From the NCBI GenBank assembly GCA_029260735.1, contig JAJDCR010000165.1, positions 1-64,000 on the forward strand: 64,000 nucleotides of DNA, written 5' to 3'. The position numbers were made by a program, and so were the translations under genes. Positions 51,146 to 59,700 of this stretch are shown piece by piece. Source of the stretch: Planctomycetota bacterium. Lineage in GTDB: Bacteria > Planctomycetota > Uabimicrobiia > Uabimicrobiales > Uabimicrobiaceae. Position 1 is the first letter of the stretch. Each line of letters begins with the position of its first letter. The notes beneath the pieces are model-generated. The model was not told the DNA's origin and made no database searches. It worked only from the letters and a program-made list of their open reading frames with translations.

Positions 51146-51778
51146 TCCTCTCTCCTACGTATTTATATTTATGTAGGAGTCGGCACCCTCAAGGAGATGA
51201 TAATGTTGTGTTGTCCGCCGGCTCAGGAGTTGTTTATATCAGAATAAAGTACAGATTTAAACTAAAAAACAATTGTACATAAAAGGTACATAAAAGTTTT
51301 CAGACATCAAAAAAGTAAATTTCTTTTACTTTTTAGGTGCCTTTTCTTATTGTAACTTATATTGCTTCTACAAACAAATAAATATTTTCTTTTTTTTTTT
51401 AGGCTAGATTAGCTTTAACCAAGATTAATTACTATTTATTGATTGTTGTTTTTTTATCTTCTTAGAAATAAAGAACTAAGAGTAAATATAGAAGTTTTAG
51501 TTAAACAATGTTTACTTTTTTGATTTTTAAATTATTTTTTTCTATTAGCAAAAATATTTTTAGTCAACCACGTTGTCTAGCTAAATTATTTTAGCGAAAA
51601 CACAAACAATTCAAGAATTCATAAAAGTATTTATTCGTTTTCCAAAAAACTATCTTTTTAATAAAGAAAACAACTATCCATAGTAAAGTGCACCTTTTTC
51701 CCTCTATATTTTCAAAAAAGAGGGGCTAAGAATACTTGTGTTTATAATATATTATATTTTTGATTTTGGCAAGTCTTT

Positions 51779-51886
51779 CTTAAGAAATTTTGTTAGTTTT
51801 GTATTAAATTTCTTAAGTTATTTCAGGGGGAAGTTCGCCTTTGGCTCACTTTCCCCTGGGCTACTCATATATAACACCTTCGGTGT
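51779..51886. repeat. Multi-hairpin palindromic element
   Basis: A perfect 12-bp dyad at 51779-51817 (CTTAAGAAATTT facing AAATTTCTTAAG) is followed by an 11-bp hairpin at 51824-51858 (CAGGGGGAAGT facing ACTTTCCCCTG). Then come the spacer GGCTACTCATATATA and a small hairpin at 51874-51886 (ACACCTTCGGTGT). The last three parts reproduce the order seen at 85-130, with different stem sequences. Confidence 0.65.
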
Positions 51887-51986
51887 ATAGAACTTAGTGA
51901 ATTATTCTTTTTCATAGAAATACGCTTCTATTTTAGATGCCCTAACTTACCAACCACACAAACCGTTTAGAGCGAGCTATTTCTAC

Positions 51987-52034
51987 AATTAAGTGAGGAA
52001 TCAAAAACTTTTGGATTCCTCACTTAATTTTGAT
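51987..52034. terminator. Strong hairpin after fxsA, terminator-like
   Basis: AATTAAGTGAGGAATC pairs over 16 bases with GATTCCTCACTTAATT and the loop can pair further. It lies 29 bp past the fxsA stop on the minus strand. The T-run is better on the plus strand, so it may act in both directions. Confidence 0.7.
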
Positions 52035-52062
52035 AATAATTTTAACCCTTCGCTTTCATTAT

Positions 52063-52536
52063 CTACTCATCTTTATCGATAACTCTTCCTTCAATAATTT
52101 CTCCCTCAATAATATTAGGTCTTGAGTGATTTGAGTTAAAATCAGAACTAAAGGGAGTCATAACCGACATTTGCATTTTCATTCTATTTTTAAAAAGAAA
52201 AACCAAATATTTTCGAAGCAAAGCACGAGTAGGTGGAAAAAGAAGAGAGAAACCGAATATATCCGTAATAACTCCAGGTGTAACCAGAAAAATTGCCCCA
52301 ACTAAAATCATAAGACCATTCAACAATTCATTTGTTGGCATAATTCCTTTGTCTAAATGGCTTTGAATTTTCTTTAGTGTGCTAATTCCTTCCTGGCGGG
52401 CTAGACTTGCTCCGACAATTCCAGTGAATACAACGATTAATAGAGTTTCAGAGAAACCTATCCTTTCGCTTATACGAACAAGTAGCATTAGTTCAACTAA
52501 AGGAACTATCGTAAACAATAAAAATAGAGAGCACAT
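52063..52536 (-). CDS. fxsA: FxsA family membrane protein
   Basis: 157 residues from the ATG at 52536, chosen because family members start directly with the first membrane segment (CSLFLLFTIVPLVELMLLVRI) and AGGAG lies upstream; a longer frame to 52599 adds 21 unrelated residues. Further segments TLLIVVFTGIVGASLARQEG and GLMILVGAIFLVTPGVITD match FxsA, including the conserved ARQEG and TPGxxTD motifs. FxsA of Escherichia coli is a cytoplasmic-membrane protein that interferes with phage F exclusion; its general role is unknown. The acidic tail (IIEGEIIEGRVIDKDE) is also family-typical. Confidence 0.88.
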   Translation of the reverse strand: MCSLFLLFTIVPLVELMLLVRISERIGFSETLLIVVFTGIVGASLARQEGISTLKKIQSHLDKGIMPTNELLNGLMILVGAIFLVTPGVITDIFGFSLLFPPTRALLRKYLVFLFKNRMKMQMSVMTPFSSDFNSNHSRPNIIEGEIIEGRVIDKDE

Positions 52537-52615
52537 AAAACTATTTTCTCCTATAGTCAACAATGATCCCCAAATTAAATTCTGATTCATTGTAGACATT
52601 TTCGAGCCATTGTTG

Positions 52616-52633
52616 TAGACTATCTATAGTCTA
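52616..52633. promoter_or_regulatory. 18-bp dyad between fxsA and a small lipoprotein gene
   Basis: TAGACTAT, two central bases, ATAGTCTA: a perfect 8-bp inverted pair in the divergent intergenic region. The geometry fits a dimeric repressor site, but no regulator is known here. Confidence 0.35.
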
Positions 52634-52716
52634 ATAGCAATAATTTTGGTGAAAAAGAAATAGAAACATCTACTTTCTTTTGGTATTTCTTCTATGATTT
52701 GGAAGGCTGCAAAAAA

Positions 52717-52860
52717 ATGAAAAAAATATTTTTGCTTTTTGGAATACTAATAACAGCGTTGATGTTGAGTGGTTGCAAAGGGTTTGTTGTTTACGATGAA
52801 TACTCTGATGAATTTAAAAACAAACCCGAATCGGATTTTTCCTATTTAAAAGATCTCTAA
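52717..52860 (+). CDS. 47-residue lipoprotein
   Basis: ATG with GGAAGG nine bases upstream. The protein reads MKKIFLLFGILITALMLSGC and then about 27 polar residues ending SYLKDL. Positive start, hydrophobic core and lipobox LSGC make a complete lipoprotein signal, and a terminator-like hairpin follows at once. The mature part is too short for an enzyme; it could be a tether or an envelope stress component. No family recognised. Confidence 0.7.
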   Translation: MKKIFLLFGILITALMLSGCKGFVVYDEYSDEFKNKPESDFSYLKDL

Positions 52861-52880
52861 GCATCATCTGTTTTCCTTAT

Positions 52881-52930
52881 CGGGAGAATGTCAAGTTTTA
52901 ATAAAACATGAAACTTCTCCCGCTGCTTTT
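52881..52930 (+). terminator. Terminator-like hairpin after the small lipoprotein gene
   Basis: CGGGAGAA at 52881-52888 pairs with TTCTCCCG at 52915-52922, with an inner GTTTT/AAAAC stem. CTGCTTTTATTT follows, giving a modest T-run on the plus strand. It could also serve the convergent prepilin gene that ends at 52933. Confidence 0.6.
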
Positions 52931-52932
52931 AT

Positions 52933-53577
52933 TTAACTGCCTGAAAGAACGGGAGTGGGAAGAGTGATTTGGGTTCTAAACTTCTTAAGTACATCTCTAA
53001 TCTCATCATCTTCTTCACCTTCTTTTTTAATTTTTTGAGTTTTAGCTCTACGGCTTTTTACTATTCCTGATTGTTTAATCAATTCCCCGCCCTTTTGCAC
53101 TCGAATAATCACTTCATACAAATTCGCCACATCTTTTGCCCTTATTTCTATACTGAAAGAATACTGTTGCAAAATACTTGTATCAACTCCTTCAATTTGA
53201 AAGTTAAAAGGAAATTGGCTGCGAGGTTGCTGCTCTTCTCCAAACCCCAAAGCAGCAAATGGAGCAAACTTATCTTCATTAGGTCCTGGAATAAAAATGG
53301 GACTTCCTAAAACGGGCATATCTAAATCTTGCGCCTCCACTCCGGCATGAAAAAATTGTAATTTTTCCACTTTTCCAATGGACATATTATTGATGGCAGC
53401 TTTTAAACTTGCATGAACAGATTCAATAATAATCGTAGAGTTGGAAGACTCTATCGCCTTTTGAGTCGCACTCAAACCAACGGGGAATAGAATAAGGATT
53501 CCTGTCAGACCGATACTCAGGATACTCATTGCAACAAGAATTTCAACTAAGGTAAAACCAGAAGATTCTTTTTTCAT
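52933..53577 (-). CDS. Prepilin-type protein, GspI/PilV-like
   Basis: About 214 residues from the ATG at 53577 (AAAAAGGTG upstream), which puts the cleavage motif SSG|FTLVEILVAMSILSIGLTGIL right at the N-terminus; the longer frame to 53631 is unlikely. Glu5 of the mature chain is present. The rest is a globular minor-pilin-like domain with a charged C-terminus. Such proteins are cut and N-methylated by prepilin peptidase and enter type II secretion pseudopili or type IV pili. Last of five prepilin genes in a row. Confidence 0.85.
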   Translation of the reverse strand: MKKESSGFTLVEILVAMSILSIGLTGILILFPVGLSATQKAIESSNSTIIIESVHASLKAAINNMSIGKVEKLQFFHAGVEAQDLDMPVLGSPIFIPGPNEDKFAPFAALGFGEEQQPRSQFPFNFQIEGVDTSILQQYSFSIEIRAKDVANLYEVIIRVQKGGELIKQSGIVKSRRAKTQKIKKEGEEDDEIRDVLKKFRTQITLPTPVLSGS

Positions 53578-53653
53578 CAAAACACCTTTTTTATATGGAG
53601 AGTTTTTTTTACTCCCATTTTCGTCAGTCAAATGAAAGTATTTTTTTAGTAGC

Positions 53654-54397
53654 TTACTCTTTATTGTTTGAGTTTATCAGAAAATAACGGCTTAGAGTTC
53701 TCACTTTACGTTGTTTTTCAACCTCTTTGTCATCACTGATATTGACGATAAGACGAAAGCCAGGAGGAAGTTTTTCGCCAGGAGGATCAGGAGGTAAAGT
53801 GATCCCAAACTCTGTCAATTGCCCTGGAGCAGGTTCCACTAAATCCCAGCGTTTATTCGCATCGTCATAAAGCAAATAATCCACTTTCAGACCAGGTACT
53901 CCATTCTCCTCTTTAATAAATTCACATAAAGTATCGTAGGTATGAGTAAGGGGGTTATCTTCGTCTAAGGGAGGAAAAGTATCTCCATCTGGCTCGGAAA
54001 TTTGTCTTTTAAGAACCCATTTGTTATTCGATTTTTTCTTTAGGTAGTAAATTACTTGGACATCACCTGTAACAGGTTCTTGGTCTTCTGAATTAGAATT
54101 TAACCAAGAAGTAGTAGCAGCAAAGCGCATAACCACTTGTTTGTCGTCGTTGTTATCAGGGTTGCGTATCTCGAAGGTACTATCATCTCCGCTAGGCGAG
54201 TTAATTAAATCCTTTGCGATGATATCAAAAGAAGCGGTCGCATTAAGATAAATCATCATGCGACTTTCTGAAGAGCTTAGGATATTAGTGGAAGTAATAA
54301 ATATGGATATTGCAGCTCCCACGAGTATCAACATCAAACTAATAGAAACCAAGAGCTCTAGTAAAGTAAAGGCTTTGTCTTGTCGAAGTCTGCTCAT
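53654..54397 (-). CDS. Prepilin-type protein, GspJ-like
   Basis: 247 residues. N-terminus RQDKA|FTLLELLVSISLMLILVGA: the residue before cleavage is Ala rather than the usual Gly, which prepilin peptidases sometimes tolerate. Length and the position between GspI-like and GspH-like genes suit a GspJ/PilW minor pilin. The C-terminal domain is beta-rich and acidic. It starts 24 bp after the upstream prepilin gene. Confidence 0.82.
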   Translation of the reverse strand: MSRLRQDKAFTLLELLVSISLMLILVGAAISIFITSTNILSSSESRMMIYLNATASFDIIAKDLINSPSGDDSTFEIRNPDNNDDKQVVMRFAATTSWLNSNSEDQEPVTGDVQVIYYLKKKSNNKWVLKRQISEPDGDTFPPLDEDNPLTHTYDTLCEFIKEENGVPGLKVDYLLYDDANKRWDLVEPAPGQLTEFGITLPPDPPGEKLPPGFRLIVNISDDKEVEKQRKVRTLSRYFLINSNNKE

Positions 54398-54421
54398 AAA
54401 ATTTTCCTAAGGTATGGTCTC

Positions 54422-55012
54422 TTAACGAATAGCAAAAGATACTTTGCCAGTATTTTTGCTAAGATCAAGAAAACACTTTCGAGTTACTCCGTTTTGAGAA
54501 ACAACTATATCTGTGAGATTACTTTCATCAGGGTCATCGCCTCTATCCCCAGAAAAAAAGACCACTCCACTACTGTTAAATTTATAAACTTTAGCTTCTG
54601 CGGGAATGCTAACGTTTGCTCTCTCTGGCAAAATAATAGGGGGAGACAAGCTAGTGAAAGTTTCTATTCCTCCTCCAGTGGGCTTGGATGCATCAAAAAG
54701 GTAAATGCTTCCCTTCGCTCCTTTTTTTACAGAAGTTGTCGTAGTAGCACCAGGCTTAAGATCAATTTCTCCTGTCACAGGAAAAAGGACTAAGAAAACT
54801 TTTATCTTTTTTGAAATAGCCGTCGTTCGAGCTTGGGTAAAAGCCCCTTGGAGTAATTGAGCTGAACTGCGAAGCTCTCTTTGTTCCCTATAATCAATGA
54901 AAAGAGGAGCACTCATACTCAAAATCAAAACAATAATTGATATAACCACTAAAAGCTCGATCAAGGTAAAGCCTGGATGACTATTAAAACAAGAAAACTT
55001 GGAGTTTTTCAT
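54422..55012 (-). CDS. Prepilin-type protein, GspH-like
   Basis: About 196 residues from the ATG at 55012. Cleavage motif HPG|FTLIELLVVISIIVLIL, then LRSSAQLLQGAFTQARTTAISKK, the GspH/FimT helix signature, and a beta-rich end with FNSSGVVFFSG. GspH is a minor pseudopilin of type II secretion; FimT is the pilus counterpart. The frame extends to 55045, but those extra residues would lengthen the leader before cleavage. Confidence 0.85.
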   Translation of the reverse strand: MKNSKFSCFNSHPGFTLIELLVVISIIVLILSMSAPLFIDYREQRELRSSAQLLQGAFTQARTTAISKKIKVFLVLFPVTGEIDLKPGATTTTSVKKGAKGSIYLFDASKPTGGGIETFTSLSPPIILPERANVSIPAEAKVYKFNSSGVVFFSGDRGDDPDESNLTDIVVSQNGVTRKCFLDLSKNTGKVSFAIR

Positions 55013-55136
55013 GATTTGAGTTGTCTTTGTGTTGTTTGTGTTCAAAGTAAGTCGAAATTATGTACAAAATTATGTACGAAAAAGGAAGGACTTTGTTGGA
55101 AAATGTTAGAATCTATTAAAAATAGACTCTAAAAAG

Positions 55137-55175
55137 AAAAGGTGGGATGATAAATTCACCTCACCTTTCTCTATT
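55137..55175 (-). terminator. Possible terminator inside the prepilin cluster
   Basis: AAAGGTG pairs with CACCTTT, with AT-rich loop and partial extension, about 20 bp past the stop of the 244-codon prepilin frame. It would split the five prepilin genes into groups of two and three. Stem is short and the T-run poor. Confidence 0.4.
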
Positions 55176-55192
55176 AATAGCTGTTTTATAAT

Positions 55193-55861
55193 TTATTTGG
55201 TTTGCTCAAGAGCCCAGCTAACTATATCATCTGAGTCTTCAGCATCAAAGGCCCCAGTAGAAGTAAAGCTTGTCCCCGTGAGTCCCACATCGTCCTGTGC
55301 ATCTGCTCCCATAGAGTAAATATCAGGTAGATGAGACGCTCTGTTAGCACTGTTAAAGTTATTCGGCCCTGGAGGATTATTTCCACTATGATCGCGCCCA
55401 GGAACAACTAATAAAGGATTATTAAATAAATCGACATACAACCTTTCATTATCTGGGTCCTCATCATCTGGCAAATCTCCATCAAGGTAAGGTCCCCGCA
55501 CAACTTCGTCCACTAGATAAGCTTGGCTTTCCAAAAGAAAGCGTAATCGATGATTCCACTCTGTGGTATTAGCATCGTCAACTCCGCTAAGAACCGACTT
55601 ATTCGAACCAGGGTAAGGAACTGTTTGCTCATTGCTATTGGATTTAGACATATCCTGGTTTACATCGGGGTAAACGGCAAAGTCCGTGCGATAGTTATTG
55701 CATGCTGTGACAATGGCCAGAATTTCTGCTTGAGTGCCTTGGGTTTGCGCTTTTACAGTCATTTGCCCTGCCAAAACAACAATCATTGCTGCAAGAATAG
55801 AGATAATCGCAATAACAATTAAAATTTCAATTAAGGTAAAACCTAAGTTTTTTTTTCTCAT
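55193..55861 (-). CDS. Prepilin-type protein, GspG-like
   Basis: 222 residues from the ATG at 55861 (AAGGG upstream). Cleavage motif NLG|FTLIEILIVIAIISILAAMIVV, followed by the GspG-type helix AQTQGTQAEILAIVTACNNYRTDFAVYPDVNQD. The later GADAQDD segment and many Asp/Asn residues near DLPDDEDPDN recall the calcium site of major pseudopilins. Planctomycetota-type genomes often carry many such proteins of unknown cargo. Ten bases after the neighbouring GspG-like gene. Confidence 0.87.
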   Translation of the reverse strand: MRKKNLGFTLIEILIVIAIISILAAMIVVLAGQMTVKAQTQGTQAEILAIVTACNNYRTDFAVYPDVNQDMSKSNSNEQTVPYPGSNKSVLSGVDDANTTEWNHRLRFLLESQAYLVDEVVRGPYLDGDLPDDEDPDNERLYVDLFNNPLLVVPGRDHSGNNPPGPNNFNSANRASHLPDIYSMGADAQDDVGLTGTSFTSTGAFDAEDSDDIVSWALEQTK

Positions 55862-55871
55862 AACTTTTCCC

Positions 55872-56438
55872 TTATGGACTGCGGTAGTTTGTAATCCAGG
55901 TTTCTGGTTCCTCTTTAACAACGTCACCTAGCTGGTTGTAGACCTGAAATGTTTTGAACTTGACAATAGCCACTCGAGGATCTGGATCATTATCTTTATC
56001 TGGATTGAAACGACCCAAGGCTTGCATATTTTTATAAAAGAAAGGCGTTTCAAAACGAGAGGCAAAAATAGGATGCTTAGCATCTTTACCATCAAAAACA
56101 TCGTCAGGAGGGAATTCAAAATACTGATTTGGTTTCCCATTGACGTTATCATCGTTAGAATTATTTCCGTCTAAAAAGCGAACCAAAGCACCGTCAAAGT
56201 GAGGGTTAGTGCCTCCGTCTGAATTTCCTTCATTTTCCGAAGGAGGAAAATCCCCTTCATCTGCTTCATACATCTTAAGGGAACTCTCTAAGTTGGTAAT
56301 TGTTGTCTTGACCTCTACTCGGATGGTTTTTTCCTGAACCCGTCCTAAAGCAGGCAAAAGAACTGCTGCTAGAATGCCAATAATGGCGATTACGACAAGT
56401 AACTCAATTAATGTAAAACCTTGTTTTTTTTGAGGCAT
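55872..56438 (-). CDS. Prepilin-type protein, GspG-like
   Basis: 188 residues. MPQKKQG|FTLIELLVVIAIIGILAAVLLPAL, then VKTTITNLESSLKMYEADEGDFPPSENE, the helix and turn typical of GspG-class major pseudopilins. Asp/Asn-rich loops follow. First gene of the prepilin cluster. It is separated by ~340 bp of palindromic DNA from the upstream giant kinase gene's end, so it needs its own promoter. Confidence 0.88.
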   Translation of the reverse strand: MPQKKQGFTLIELLVVIAIIGILAAVLLPALGRVQEKTIRVEVKTTITNLESSLKMYEADEGDFPPSENEGNSDGGTNPHFDGALVRFLDGNNSNDDNVNGKPNQYFEFPPDDVFDGKDAKHPIFASRFETPFFYKNMQALGRFNPDKDNDPDPRVAIVKFKTFQVYNQLGDVVKEEPETWITNYRSP

Positions 56439-56782
56439 CTTGATTTCTCTTCAAAAAAGTGTTGGCGAAAAATGGAGAAAAACGATTTCATCTGAGCATG
56501 TCATCAATTAAATCTTGTTTAGTATCTGAGTTCTTATGAAATATAGCAAGGCGCTTTGAATGCGCCTCTTGTCATGGACAACTTTTTTTCTGTAAAAGAA
56601 AAGCAACGCTGCTAGATTTTATAAGGGCTAGATAATCAATAATAGTTGATTGGTGACGCGCCCTAGCTTTCTAGGAAAATCCTAGTTCATGGGCTGGAAA
56701 AAAAATGAACAGGCCACTATTTCATTTTATCATGAAATAGCTCGCTTGCAAGTTTTTTTTGGTGTAGAGCCAGCCCAAGAGA
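56439..56782. repeat. Intergenic region rich in hairpins
   Basis: No gene. Dyads include CAAGGCGC facing GCGCCT.TTG near 56550, CTAGGAAAATCCTAG near 56672, GTTCAT facing ATGAAC around 56686 and 56707, CTATTTCAT facing ATGAAATAG near 56717-56740, and an outer GGGCTGG/CCAGCCC pair. Read on the minus strand they follow the giant kinase stop and include an eight-T run, so part may be its terminator. The stacked small hairpins resemble the dispersed two-hairpin elements. Confidence 0.5.
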
Positions 56783-59700
56783 CTATAGAAGACTCTTTGT
56801 GTCGAGATCATTTTCTATAGAAAGCTTGACAATAATGGGATGCTTGCAATGGGGACAAGTTCCTTTTTTCCCATTCATGTTTTCATAAATATGTAACATT
56901 TTATTGCATCGAGGACAGGTGAAACGTATTTTTTCACGTTTTTTTGTAGGAAGAATTTGGTGAATATAGGTACGTAATGTCTTTAGACACTTCAAGTGCA
57001 TACTCTGAGCAAAAGCAATTTTTTCAGAAAAATTCTCAATCTCATCCTCTTGAGAGTCTGATGAATCGTAGGAAGTTTCTCCCGTTAACTCTTCAACGTA
57101 GTCCAATAAAATTTGATCTAAGCAATGACAAACCTCTTCAATATCTACGCGCTCATCCACACTAGGCTTCATCATATCAAAAATTAAGTCACTCATTGCC
57201 TTGGTCGCAGGAGTTTCTTTTACGCTATCAATAACTCTCTCTTTTTCTTTAGAGAGAACTTGCTTGACAATTTCAGATAAACTCTTTCCTGATACAGGTA
57301 ATTTTCCCGTTAATAATGTGAACATTACAGCTCCCAATTGATAAATATCACACTTGGGAGTTAAAACTTTATCTGTCTTGAATTGCTCAGGAGCGGCGTA
57401 AAAAAGAGAGCCCGCAAATTTTCCTTTGAGAGCATTTTCTTCTGCGCTCATAGGACGATAGCGTTCGTAAACACTATCTGCTCTTTTCTTTTCCTGCTCT
57501 CGTAAAATATCTAGCTGATCTTCTGTTCTTTTTAGGTCTTTGTCTACTTGAGGAAGTCCATCATTTTGCCCTGACAAAATAATTTGGTTTTTCTTTTCAC
57601 TAAGTTCGCGGTAGCGCTTCTCAACTTGTTCTATTTCTCGAGTAATTTGCAAAAACTCATCATCGAGTAAACGCAGAAGTCTTTTTCTTTCTTTACTTAA
57701 ACGCTTGCTAAAGTCTCGTGTCGTAATAGCCAAACCAAAATCCGATAACTTGGGAACGGCATGGGGATCAAGAAGTATGTTGGCAGGCTTGATATCGCGA
57801 TGAATAATTCCTTTTTTATGCAGCTTGACCAAAGCTTTCGCTAGTCCATAAAACATCGCAAAGGCCACTGTGGGAGAAAGTCTTTCTTCTGGGAACATTC
57901 TTCCTAAATTCTCTAAACTTCCATGAGAAGCATATTCCATCATGATATAGTAGCCTAAAGAATCATCTTGGTCTGCTGCTCCATATGGATTCATCAAACG
58001 TCCGTGCTGCATTAGTCCAATAATGGTAGGGCTCGGCCTATCATCCAGGGTGAAACTCTCTAGTATTTCAGCTTCCATAATCAAAGAATCTTCAAAACCC
58101 TTAAAACCCACCTTGACAACAAAAGTACTAGCTGCTGGTACTTCTGAATAGATAATTTCTTTTCCATCAGCCCCTTGTCGCACAGTGAGGTAATCTACAA
58201 AATAGTGCCGAGCCCATTGGTTTTCGGGTCTCAAAGATAAAATTGTTGCATCATGTTTTGTGATCAGCTTGAGAACTAACCCCATTCCTCCGCGCCCCAA
58301 CTCATTTATTTCATAGTCGCCTTGGAAGAAAGCTTTAATCGCAGCGATATTTTCCTGATAATTTTGATAGTCAAAGAGCCACTCTAAGTTAAAACGAAAT
58401 CGTTTATGATCTTTCTTGAATATTTCGTATAGATAGTAGTGTTTATCTTTTTCTAAGTCGTAATCTTGAAGAAACTTGAGCCAAGCCATGCTTTGATGAT
58501 AATTCGAAAAATCAACTGTAATTCTCAATTGCTCCTGAATAGAAGAAAAAAGATTTTTGATATCTTCTCTGTCTACTCTTTTTTCTCTTGTTTGAGTGTC
58601 GGAAGAAAGTTTTGTCGACTCACTCGGAGGGTCAACAATGGTAGCACTTGATCCCCAATCCACCTCGCTCTTTTCCAAAGAGTTGATCGTTGATTTTTCA
58701 GAAGAATCTAAAGATTCTTCGATAAGCGTAGCTTCTGCATCTGATGAACTTTCTTCTTCGACAATACGAATGACCTCATCAACCTCTTCGCTTTCTTGGA
58801 TCGTTGCCTCTGACTGCCAAGAAGGCACTGAGGCATTATTTTCTTCTTCAACAAGACGAATAACCTCATCAACTTCTTCGCTTTCTGGGATCGTTGCCTC
58901 TGATTGCCAAGATGTATCAGTATTTTTATCTCGAATTTTCATAAAATCTTGTGCCACCCTGGCTAAATCAGCATTTCTAATTGTCTCGTGGAGCTGCGAG
59001 GGATCGCTAAAACTAAACTCATCAACTAAGGTGGCTTCCGTGTCCCAACTAGAAGATAAGGCATCTCCCACTTCTTTTGATATATCCACCTCAGGAATCG
59101 TAGCTCCCAGATTAAAATTTTCTCCTTCCAAACTAGAAACAGACATATCTTCATCAATTAAGGTGGCTTCAGAGTCCCAGTTTTCATCATCCGAGGAAGG
59201 CCTCGAGTCGAAAGTTATTTTCTCATCAATTAGAGTAGCTTCACTCTCTTCCCCTGGAGATGGCAAATTTAAATCAAAAGGCTCATCTATGATGGTTGTC
59301 TCGTTTTTCCCTGTTCCAAAAGCATCAATAAAAACCCCCTCTGGGCTTAATCGAGCAGTTGCCTCAAATTCTTCAGGAATGTCCAGGTCCACCATTGTAT
59401 TAGCTGTTCCCAAAGAATTAGCTTCAGGAGGAAGATCAAAGTTTTGCACTGTCTGGTCACTCGCAAAATCAAAATCACTGTCCTTTACGCCACCATCAGG
59501 AAGATCAAAGTTTTGCACTGTCTGATCACTCGCAAAATCAAAATCACTATTCCTTATGCCACCATCAGAAAGATCTACATTTTGCACTGTCTGATCACTC
59601 GCAAAATCAAAATCACTATCTTTGACTGTTTGATCTATTGCGGGAGGAAGCTCAAAGTTTTGAACAGTTTCATCACCTCTAACAGAAGCAGTACTTGCTT

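Larger units (their letters stand above)
51146..52062. other. Long AT-rich intergenic region
   Basis: About 900 bp without a credible gene. The part next to the coiled-coil gene (51178-51228) has a GC-rich dyad (GAG.CGGC facing GCCG.CTC) in its leader. From 51240 to 51770 the sequence is extremely AT-rich with poly-T tracts and no dyad I would trust. Three hairpin structures follow at 51779-52034 and are listed separately. Confidence 0.5.

Noticed and set aside
58596..59525. 309-codon plus-strand frame opposite the tandem kinase gene
   Set aside because: It is the antisense of the acidic repeat linker; the Ser/Thr-rich product mirrors the repeated codons and the kinase frame is clearly the coding one.
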